24,574 nucleotides of DNA from Bacillota bacterium (GTDB lineage: Bacteria > Bacillota > Clostridia > Christensenellales > Aristaeellaceae). How positions within the stretch are numbered: the first letter of the stretch is position 1; every line of letters begins with the position of its first letter. The notes beneath the pieces are model-generated. The model did not search any database. It was not told where the DNA came from and saw only the letters and a program-made list of their open reading frames with translations. The DNA is taken from assembly GCA_023392515.1 (NCBI GenBank), contig JAEVYX010000012.1:1-24574 (forward strand), given 5' to 3'. Of the stretch, positions 7,485-13,650 are shown piece after piece. The translations under genes were made by a program, and so were the position numbers.

Positions 7485-8834
7485 ATGCGGAAGTCTATCT
7501 CTATCCTTTGCACCCTGCTGGCAATGATGTTCGTCATTACCTGCACTCCCTTCGCGTTGGCGGAAACCACGGACCTCACAGGCACGGAAGTGACCATCTG
7601 GTATATGCCCCAGTACGAGGGCTTTGATGACCGGATGAGCACGGATCTGGCTCAGAAGGTGAAAGACGAGTACGGCATCATCCTGAACACAGAAATGCTC
7701 ACCTGGGATGCCGGCCCCGAAAAAATCACCGTTTCCATGGCAACCGGCGCCACGCCCGATATTCTGTTGGACGGGGCGACGCGTATTATGCCTGCCATCG
7801 CCGCCGACCAAGTGGTGGAATTGACCGATGTGCAAGCCTACATCCAGGGCAAGGTGTACGACAGCGTACCCGGCATGGGAACGTTCGACGGCAAGTTTGT
7901 CTATCTGCCGGTCAACATCAACGCGGGCTACAACATGTGTGTGAACGTATCGCTGGTGAAGTCCCTGGGCTTGTACGACATGCTTCCGCAGGATAAAGCC
8001 CACTGGTCGTACGAAGACTTTCTGGCCTTTTGCCGCGCGGTGCGCGAAAAGGGCAAGGATCAGGGCATCTATGCCACTCAGCTTTTTGCAGGCAGCAAAT
8101 CGAGTGATTCCGTATATTATTCCTTTATCATGAGTGCGGGCGGCAATGTTCTGAATGCCGACCATACCGCCATGGCCGTGAACAACGACCAGATCATGCA
8201 GGCGCTGGGCCTGTTCAAGACTATGATCGACGAGCAGCTGGTGCCCGATGGTGCTGCCACCACCATTGATAACGGAATTCGGCCTAACTGGTACAGCCAG
8301 AAACTTGCTTTCATGTTGGTCAACACCGGCGTAGGCGAAATCGCCAAGGTAAAGCAGCAGGTGGATAGCGGCGACATCGAGCCCTTCGATGTGGATATTT
8401 ACGAATATCCCACACCCGACGGCAAGGCTGATCCTCATGTGATGAGCTGGGGTTCCACCGGCGCCTGTGTATTCAAAAACGGCGGCGACGAGAAGAAGAT
8501 TCTTGCAGCTCAGAAGGTGCTGGAAGTCTTCCTGTCTATGGACGATCTCAACTCCGAACTATGGGTGAACACTGGGTCACCCTCCGTGCTTAAGGATTTG
8601 ACCGTGGACTACGGTAGCGAAAGCTTTAATGAGCAGGCAGCACGTGCGGCGCAGAGCACCACACTGTACTCCGATTCCACTATGGGCGTACTGGAAGGGT
8701 TCTGGTCCGACCTGCGCGATACTTTCTACCCACAGTTGCAGGCATATTTCGTTGGAGAGAAGACCATCGACCAGATGATGGCTGATTGGGAAACGGCCGG
8801 CAACGAACTGATTGCAAAAAAACTGGCTGAATAA
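7485..8834 (+). CDS. Extracellular carbohydrate ABC transporter solute-binding protein (family 1)
   Basis: The 449-residue secreted binding protein starts at the ATG at 7485, 8 nt after AAGGAGG (7470-7476). The signal peptide has a basic MRK start, a hydrophobic core at residues 4-22 and an ALA cleavage site at 24-26 before ETTD. The only cysteine near the end of the core (VITC) is a poor lipobox, so lipoprotein anchoring is not evident. The mature protein has the family-1 features TEVTIWYMPQ, GATPDILLDGATRIMPAIAADQVVELTD and a C-terminal helical part (VGEKTIDQMMADWETAGNELI). It delivers ligand to the two permeases downstream. It is followed by a very stable hairpin and a long gap, which would favour higher expression of this subunit than of the permeases. 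Confidence 0.92.
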   Translation: MRKSISILCTLLAMMFVITCTPFALAETTDLTGTEVTIWYMPQYEGFDDRMSTDLAQKVKDEYGIILNTEMLTWDAGPEKITVSMATGATPDILLDGATRIMPAIAADQVVELTDVQAYIQGKVYDSVPGMGTFDGKFVYLPVNINAGYNMCVNVSLVKSLGLYDMLPQDKAHWSYEDFLAFCRAVREKGKDQGIYATQLFAGSKSSDSVYYSFIMSAGGNVLNADHTAMAVNNDQIMQALGLFKTMIDEQLVPDGAATTIDNGIRPNWYSQKLAFMLVNTGVGEIAKVKQQVDSGDIEPFDVDIYEYPTPDGKADPHVMSWGSTGACVFKNGGDEKKILAAQKVLEVFLSMDDLNSELWVNTGSPSVLKDLTVDYGSESFNEQAARAAQSTTLYSDSTMGVLEGFWSDLRDTFYPQLQAYFVGEKTIDQMMADWETAGNELIAKKLAE

Positions 8835-8854
8835 ACATACCCGGTAAAGCATAC

Positions 8855-8897
8855 GGACCGACCGGAGAAACGAAGCGTCTGTTTCTCCGGTCGGTCT
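8855..8897 (+). repeat. Strong hairpin after the solute-binding-protein gene (mRNA stabiliser or attenuator)
   Basis: A 16-bp perfect GC-rich stem (8856-8871 with 8881-8896; arms begin GACCGACC and end GGTCGGTC) plus one G-U pair has a 9-nt loop. No T run follows, so it is not a standard terminator. Similar hairpins between binding-protein and permease genes protect the upstream mRNA from 3' decay, as in the malE-malF gap. Confidence 0.75.
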
Positions 8898-9161
8898 CCA
8901 TTCCGGACGTTGTGAAACGCTCTATGGGCGAGGGGTTGGCCGTATTTCAGGCGATAAATCCCGGGAGCCAACTTTGTTATGCGCCGAAAAACGGCTGCAC
9001 CCGTCTACTGGCCGCGTGCAACCTGGAACGGCCCTCTACACAGGGCTTGCTTTCCCACAAGGTTCGGTGTTCCCTGTCTGTGATGCCCAACGTTCGTGGA
9101 GCCTGTTGCGCCGCGTAAAACGCACGGGCCGCAAACCCAGCAATTGAAAGGTTGAACTGCC
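8898..9161 (+). other. 264-nt gap with no recognisable gene inside the transporter operon
   Basis: No convincing coding sequence is present: the only open frame (8912-9118, GTG start) has no ribosome site. The stretch contains several small stems, such as GCCG-aaaaa-CGGC near 8980-8995 and GCCCT-ctacac-AGGGC near 9032-9048, so a structured leader for the permease genes is possible. Nothing specific is recognised. Confidence 0.4.
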
Positions 9162-10034
9162 GTGAAACGACTGATGAAAGAAAAATGGGGGTATCTGTTC
9201 CTCTTGCCCTGGTTCGTGTTTTTACTTGTGTTTACAATCTATCCCTTTTTTTATGGTTTCGGCGCATCGCTGTATGACTATACGCTGACACGTCAGGTGT
9301 TTACCGGACTGGAGAACTACCAACAGATTTTCCGTGACAAGGCATTTGGACGAAGTATCGTAGCCACGCTGTGCTACGCGGCGATCCTGCTGCCGCTTAC
9401 GGTGTGCCTGTCGCTGTGGATCGCCAACACCATCACCAAATTCCGTGAACGTACCAGCGGGATTTTCAAGGCGATCTTTTATCTGCCCACCATTACCAGT
9501 CAAGTGGCGTTGGTGGTGGTTTGGAACTTCATCTTCGCCCCTTCCTTCGGCCTGCTTGCCAATCTGTTCCAAATGGTGGGGCTTACGCCCATCTCCTGGT
9601 TCGATGATCCGATGAGATCCATTCCTCTGCTTTCGCTACTGATTCTGAGCTACACAATGGGTCAACCGATCATCCTGTATTCGGCGGGCATCGGCAATAT
9701 TCCCGTATCGTACTATGAAGCGGCGCGTATCGACGGTGCCACAGACCGGCAGTTGTTCTTCAAGATTACGCTGCCCATGCTCCGCTCCGTAACCACATAT
9801 ATCCTGATTACCTGCACCATCGGAATGCTGCAAATCTTTGCTGTGCCCTATCTGATGACTGGAGGCGGCCCCAACAACGCCACGTCCACCCTACTGATGA
9901 TGGTTTACAAAAGTGCGTTCATTAACGGCAACTTCGGTTACGCGTCGGCTGTGGGCGTGATGCTGTTCCTCATAACCGCAGTGATCGCGGCGCTCCAGTT
10001 CCATATGATGCGCGCCGATGCACTGGAATTTTAA
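9162..10034 (+). CDS. Sugar ABC transporter permease, MalF/UgpA type
   Basis: The first integral membrane subunit has 290 residues. The start is GTG at 9162, 10 nt after AAAGG (9147-9151); an ATG at 9174 is possible but has no ribosome site. There are six membrane segments, the first at about residues 12-34 (YLFLLPWFVFLLVFTIYPFFYGF, a typical MalF-type opening). The cytoplasmic EAA loop, YYEAARIDGATDRQLFFKITLP, has its glutamate at residue 186 and contacts the ATPase. The C-terminal TGGGPNNATSTLLMMVYK is conserved in the family. It is followed after 12 nt by the second permease. No ATPase gene is in the operon. Confidence 0.93.
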   Translation: MKRLMKEKWGYLFLLPWFVFLLVFTIYPFFYGFGASLYDYTLTRQVFTGLENYQQIFRDKAFGRSIVATLCYAAILLPLTVCLSLWIANTITKFRERTSGIFKAIFYLPTITSQVALVVVWNFIFAPSFGLLANLFQMVGLTPISWFDDPMRSIPLLSLLILSYTMGQPIILYSAGIGNIPVSYYEAARIDGATDRQLFFKITLPMLRSVTTYILITCTIGMLQIFAVPYLMTGGGPNNATSTLLMMVYKSAFINGNFGYASAVGVMLFLITAVIAALQFHMMRADALEF

Positions 10035-10046
10035 GGGGGGCGAAGC

Positions 10047-10868
10047 ATGAAAGCGAAAATCCACTTGGGCCAGGTCATCCTGCTTATGATGCTGGTGCTT
10101 ATTTTTATATTTCCCTTTTACGTAATGCTGGTGGGTGCATTTAAGAATCAGATGGCGCTTACAATGGTGCCGCCGGATTTGAATCCTTTTATACGTATTA
10201 CCGTTAGCAACATGAAATTCGTGCTGAACAAGTCCGGCATCTTCCAATGGCTGCTCAACAGTACGGCGACGAGCCTTGGCGTGGCGCTGCTGACCGCCTT
10301 TGTATCCGGTACAGCGGGCTATTCATTCGCGAAAAAACATTTCCGTGGGCGCAACGCGCTGTTTGCGGTAGTGATCGCTACCATGCTGCTGCCCAGGCAG
10401 ATGCTGCTGATTCCCAATTATCTGGTGGCGATGAATCTCAGGCTGACCAACAAAATGATCGGCTTGATCCTAACCAGCGTATCGCCCGCGTTCGGCATTT
10501 TCCTGTGCAGGCAGTTTATGGAGGGCCTGCCCACGGAACTGATCGAGGCGGCGGACATGGACGGGTGCGGGGAAATATGCAAATTCGGAAGTATCGTGCT
10601 ACCCCTGAGTGCCCCGGCTATGGGTGCGCTGGCAATCTTCGCGTTCTTCTCCACCTGGAATGATTACCTCTGGCAATTGATAATGATTGGCAGCCGATCG
10701 CTGCAGACGGTCCCCATCGGGATTGCGACATTCTCCCAGGGCCAGATTTCCAATGTGGGCAGACAGCTGATGGCTGCAGCCATCGCGACGCTGCCAATGC
10801 TGATTGTGTTCCTGCTGTGCCAGAAGGCTTTTGTGCGCGGCATTACGTTGGGCGGCGTAAAGGGATGA
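10047..10868 (+). CDS. Sugar ABC transporter permease, MalG/UgpE type
   Basis: The second membrane subunit has 273 residues and its ATG at 10047 follows a purine-rich AAGGGGGGCG. It has six membrane segments and the family opening ILLMMLVLIFIFPFYVMLVGAFKN. The EAA loop is ELIEAADMDGCGEICKFGSIVLP, with its glutamate at residue 167; the usual IDGAS is MDGCG here. The motif STWNDYLWQLIMI near the C-terminus is typical. It forms the translocation pore with the preceding permease. The aldolase gene follows after a 50-nt gap with its own strong ribosome site. Confidence 0.93.
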   Translation: MKAKIHLGQVILLMMLVLIFIFPFYVMLVGAFKNQMALTMVPPDLNPFIRITVSNMKFVLNKSGIFQWLLNSTATSLGVALLTAFVSGTAGYSFAKKHFRGRNALFAVVIATMLLPRQMLLIPNYLVAMNLRLTNKMIGLILTSVSPAFGIFLCRQFMEGLPTELIEAADMDGCGEICKFGSIVLPLSAPAMGALAIFAFFSTWNDYLWQLIMIGSRSLQTVPIGIATFSQGQISNVGRQLMAAAIATLPMLIVFLLCQKAFVRGITLGGVKG

Positions 10869-10918
10869 ATTTGCAGACCCGCGACCTACGATTAATGTCT
10901 GATAAGGAGGGTTTTCAT

Positions 10919-11824
10919 ATGGATAACAAGATTGTAAAAGGTGTATATTCTGCGTTCGTTAGCCCTGTGGACGAAAACGGCAACATCCGTAAGGACGTTC
11001 TGTGCTCGCTAATGGATTGGCAGATTGCCCAGGGGATGCAGGGCTTCTACTTGACCGGCGCGACCGGCGAGGGCAGCCAGATGAGCGAGGAGGCGCGTAT
11101 GGAACTGGTAGAGACCGCCATACACCACAACGCAGGTCGCACAAAGAGCGTGGTACATATTGCCGCCGCCAACCTAAACAGTGCCAAACGGCTGGCGCGT
11201 CAGGCGAAGGACGCAGCCGCGGACGCGCTGTCCGCAACGCCACCACCCACCTGCGCATATTCCGAAACCGAACTGTATGATTATTACGCAGATCTGTCTA
11301 CAGTTACGGATCTGCCGCTGATCGTTTACGCGCAGCATTATTTCAAGCAAAGCGACCTGACCGGCTTCTTCGAGCGGCTGATGAAGCTGCCTCACATTGC
11401 GGGGCTCAAATATACGCGCAATAGCTACTATGAGATGAACCTGCTGACACAGCTGAACGGCGGCAATATTAACGTGATTAACGGGCCGGATGAAGCGCTG
11501 CTGTGTGGTCTGGTGATGGGCGCTGACGGCGGCATCGGCTCCACCTATAACGTGATGCCTGCACACATCCGCGAAATTTGGGATCAGTACCAGGTCGGGA
11601 ACATCGCAGGGGCACTGAAAGCGCAGCAGGCTGTAAACGACATTATCACCGTGATTATCCGTCACGGCGTGATTCCCACGGTTAAGTATATGTTGACTCT
11701 GCACGGTTTCGAAGTAGGCGAGGTGGAAAAGCCGGGCCGTCAGTTTGACGTGGCGGAGCGCAGAGCTATCCGGGACGAGCTGCAGCGGGCGGGCTATGCC
11801 GCTATGTATCCGGGCGTTCTGTAA
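10919..11824 (+). CDS. N-acetylneuraminate lyase (NanA)-like aldolase, DHDPS family
   Basis: The 301-residue class I aldolase starts at the ATG at 10919, 8 nt after AAGGAGG (10904-10910). Family members cleave or form a C-C bond next to pyruvate through a Lys Schiff base. Visible features are GATGEG (47-52), catalytic Y137 (LIVYAQ), Schiff-base K164 (GLKYT), NGPDE with D191 and E192, and GADGGIGSTYN with S208. D191, E192 and S208 are the sugar-contacting residues of E. coli NanA and fall at the same numbers, which favours a lyase of sialic-acid type over dihydrodipicolinate synthase. Two positions differ: the Ser of the GST motif is A48, and the Tyr before D191 is P190. With the PIG-L-fold neighbour this suggests a related keto-sugar acid. 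The family is certain; the substrate is open. Confidence 0.85.
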   Translation: MDNKIVKGVYSAFVSPVDENGNIRKDVLCSLMDWQIAQGMQGFYLTGATGEGSQMSEEARMELVETAIHHNAGRTKSVVHIAAANLNSAKRLARQAKDAAADALSATPPPTCAYSETELYDYYADLSTVTDLPLIVYAQHYFKQSDLTGFFERLMKLPHIAGLKYTRNSYYEMNLLTQLNGGNINVINGPDEALLCGLVMGADGGIGSTYNVMPAHIREIWDQYQVGNIAGALKAQQAVNDIITVIIRHGVIPTVKYMLTLHGFEVGEVEKPGRQFDVAERRAIRDELQRAGYAAMYPGVL

Positions 11825-11881
11825 ATGAAAGGTAGGCCGTGTCTTTCGGCAGAAAAGTCAAACCACAAGGAGGGTTTATTC

Positions 11882-12721
11882 ATGAAAATTATGTCGATCT
11901 ATGCGCACCCAGCCGACCATTTTTCAGAAAGCGGCGGCACGCTGGCACTGCATACCGCCAAAGGCGACGTGATCACGCTGGTCACACTTACACACGGTGG
12001 GCGCATTCATCCAAATGCCTACGCGGAAAAAAACCGCGTGAGCGAAGAAGCCGTCCATACGGTTACAAGGAACGACATCATCCGCAACAAGCGCGTGGAA
12101 ATGGAAAAAGCTGCGAAGATCATCGGGGTATCTGACCTGGTGAATCTGGATTACGACGATAATTACGTGGGCGTTCAATCAGATATGGTTCATCGGCTTG
12201 CACAGGTAATTGCGGAAAAGCGGCCGGATGTGATTATTACGGATTATCCGTTGAACGCCGTAATGCCGGACCCCCACACCGTAGCATCCATAATGGTTCT
12301 GAACGCCCTGAATCAGGTGAGCATGTACCTGAAAAACATGGATGGTCAGAACGAATTTTGGGTCAAGCAGGTGTTCATGACCAAGTTGCCGGTATTCCCG
12401 CGCGACGTGCTGAGCCTGCAGGGCATCCGTAATGACCTGTTTATCGACGTAAGTTCGGTGATCGGAAAGAAACTGAAGGCACTGGATCAGTTCGCCAGCC
12501 AAGGCTACCGCGGCGATTACGCACGTAAGGCGATCGAAACCGTGGACGGAATTTTCGGCAAGACTGGTTATGTGAACTTTGCCGAAGGCTTCTGCCGCCT
12601 GTACAACGAAACCCGCTCCAGCCTACCGCTATCCAGCCATATGATGGAGAACGACGTGCTGACCGCGCACAAACGGTATTCCGCCATCAACCTGCGTGGC
12701 ACGTATCCCAACGAAGAGTAA
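11882..12721 (+). CDS. PIG-L/LmbE-fold enzyme with a variant HPAD metal motif
   Basis: The 279-residue protein starts at the ATG at 11882, 8 nt after AAGGAGG (11867-11873), and is predicted cytoplasmic. PIG-L enzymes are Zn-dependent, mostly N-deacetylases of sugar derivatives (MshB, BshB, LmbE), with an AHPDDE motif and a late HPDH motif. Here the first motif reads AHPADH: H9 and D12 (metal ligands) are kept but the first Asp, the general base in MshB, is A11. The late ligand is H132 in MPDPHTV. GGTLALHTAKGD and the following beta strand (VITLVTLTHGG) fit the Rossmann-like core. From memory, GalB (4-oxalomesaconate hydratase) is a PIG-L-fold enzyme that likewise lacks this Asp and is not a deacetylase, so hydratase or lyase chemistry on a keto acid is a real alternative. 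Confidence 0.85.
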   Translation: MKIMSIYAHPADHFSESGGTLALHTAKGDVITLVTLTHGGRIHPNAYAEKNRVSEEAVHTVTRNDIIRNKRVEMEKAAKIIGVSDLVNLDYDDNYVGVQSDMVHRLAQVIAEKRPDVIITDYPLNAVMPDPHTVASIMVLNALNQVSMYLKNMDGQNEFWVKQVFMTKLPVFPRDVLSLQGIRNDLFIDVSSVIGKKLKALDQFASQGYRGDYARKAIETVDGIFGKTGYVNFAEGFCRLYNETRSSLPLSSHMMENDVLTAHKRYSAINLRGTYPNEE

Positions 12722-12780
12722 ACCCCAAATGGATACATTCTCTCGAAAGCAGAGTGGGCGCGGTGGAGAGAAGGACTGTC

Positions 12781-13005
12781 ATAATTTTTGATACGATAGA
12801 ACATTTGGATAGATATTTGGGACGCAATTCGGCGTTGGATAAGGGGCTTGCATTTTTCCAGTGGAGCCCTCCGGCTGCGTTTGCTCCGGGCAGGCATGAG
12901 ATCGACGGAAAACATACCTTCTGTGGGCGGGAGTCTTCGCTGTATCTTCTCCGCGGGATGCACAAAGTCCTCAACACGGTACAGGCACGACAGAAAAAAT
13001 CATTA
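12781..13005 (+). pseudogene. Decayed YhcH/NanQ-family (DUF386) gene, N-terminal remnant
   Basis: The translation IIFDTIEHLDRYLGRNSALD followed by GLAFFQ and APGRHEIDGKHTF matches the N-terminal third of the YhcH/YjgK/YiaL family. E. coli YhcH is NanQ, a sialic-acid anomerase. At the expected start the codon is ATA (12781-12783), preceded at the right distance by GAGAAGGA (12768-12775), so the normal ATG appears mutated. After about residue 60 the family pattern is lost: the frame continues without similarity to a TGA at about 13006, and no other frame restores the EYTTK or HRKYIDIQ-type motifs. Family length is about 150 residues, so only some 75 codons remain. A GTG at 12754 leaves the frame open but has no ribosome site. 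It follows the PIG-L gene by 59 nt and once was the last gene of the operon. Confidence 0.7.
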
Positions 13006-13023
13006 TGAAACCGGAAATGCCAT

Positions 13024-13067
13024 AAAAACCGCCCGGGTTGGCAGGATAGTCAGCCCGAGCGGTTTTT
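13024..13067 (+). terminator. Rho-independent terminator at the end of the sugar operon
   Basis: AAAAACCGC (13024-13032) pairs with GCGGTTTTT (13059-13067). An inner CGGG/CCCG extension lies beyond one mismatch. It ends the sugar operon and its remnant gene. Confidence 0.85.
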
Positions 13068-13338
13068 GCTTTTCACTATTATATGCAGAAATATTTAGCT
13101 GCACCCCCGCAAGATAGAGGGGTCGGAGAAACAGGCTGAGACCAAAGAGCAGATACTCCAGGTGCCTGCCCAGGGCTATCATTGTGCACCCCAAACGCAC
13201 CCACCCAGAGCAATAGTGTCAATGTGTAAGGCGTATGGAAATATCCAGCTGACACGTGTGTCAGATTTCCGCCATGGAAGCCATTACCCCCAAGCGGTAC
13301 ATCCGCTCAACACCTTACAAATCAACTTTCCCCCACAC
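13068..13338. other. 271-nt non-coding stretch with nested inverted repeats (unrecognised structured RNA?)
   Basis: No gene is supported. In the right half, TGTAAGG (13225-13231) and CCTTACA (13313-13319) enclose several further stems: GGAAAT (13237-13242) with ATTTCC (13265-13270), CTGACA-cgtg-TGTCAG (13249-13264) and GCGG-tacat-CCGC (13294-13306). The left half has ACCCC...GGGGT around 13103-13122 and GGTGC...GCACC around 13159-13188. A multi-branched RNA is plausible. I recognise no known riboswitch, 6S RNA, SRP RNA, RNase P RNA or tmRNA motif. Confidence 0.35.
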
Positions 13339-13379
13339 AAAAAAGCCGTCAATCTCGCATCGAGAATGACGGCTTTTTT
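13339..13379 (-). terminator. Terminator of tRNA-Ala
   Basis: AAAAAAGCCGTCA (13339-13351) pairs with TGACGGCTTTTTT (13367-13379), with an inner TCTCG-cat-CGAGA stem. Read on the minus strand it begins directly after the CCA end of the tRNA and ends in a T run. Confidence 0.9.
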
Positions 13380-13455
13380 TGGTGGAGCATAGGAGACTCG
13401 AACTCCTGACCCCGACACTGCCAGTGTCGTGCGCTACCAACTGCGCTAATGCCCC
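13380..13455 (-). tRNA. tRNA-Ala (anticodon GGC), CCA encoded
   Basis: The minus strand folds into a complete 73-nt cloverleaf plus encoded CCA. The acceptor stem is GGGGCAT/ATGCTCC, the D arm GCGC-AGTTGGTA-GCGC, the anticodon arm CGACA-CTGGCAG-TGTCG, the variable loop GGGTC and the T arm AGGAG-TTCGAGT-CTCCT. The anticodon GGC reads GCC (Ala). The acceptor stem has the G3-U70 wobble pair that identifies alanine tRNAs. Confidence 0.96.
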
Positions 13456-13468
13456 GCGAACGAAAACT

Positions 13469-13497
13469 ATAATAACACAGAACAAATAGGTTGTAAA
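13469..13497 (-). promoter_or_regulatory. Promoter of tRNA-Ala
   Basis: On the minus strand TTTACA (13492-13497), a 17-nt spacer and TATTAT (13469-13474) lie just upstream of the mature tRNA 5' end at 13455. Confidence 0.8.
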
Positions 13498-13574
13498 GAG
13501 GGAATTTTAAAAAGCCAGCATTTTCACACATTGAGGGCTATTATTAGCTGCCGTAAGCACCTGTCATCTTGTGC

Positions 13575-13650
13575 AAAAGCAAAGGGGCTGCCAGTTCAAC
13601 AGGCGCAAATCACGCTATGCTTCGCTCCTATTTGAAAGGCAGCCCTTTGC
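13575..13650 (-). terminator. Probable uvrA terminator with a long loop
   Basis: Directly after the uvrA stop, GGCAGCCCTTTGC (13638-13650) pairs with GCAAAGGGGCTGCC (13579-13592) apart from one bulged G. The loop is 45 nt, and a T-rich tract follows on the minus strand. The large loop is unusual but the stem is 13 bp. Confidence 0.7.

Noticed and set aside
7443..8438. 331-residue open frame on the minus strand
   Set aside because: Antisense to the solute-binding protein; no start signal or family features.
8912..9118. Possible 68-residue protein in the gap between binding protein and permease
   Set aside because: GTG start without a ribosome site, unusual Cys-rich composition, no family resemblance.
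13120..13165. GGCTGAGA (13134-13141) as a TPP riboswitch core
   Set aside because: The second conserved half of the aptamer (the GAACCTGATCTGG-type and closing GCG...GGGA segments) is missing and no thiamine gene lies downstream.
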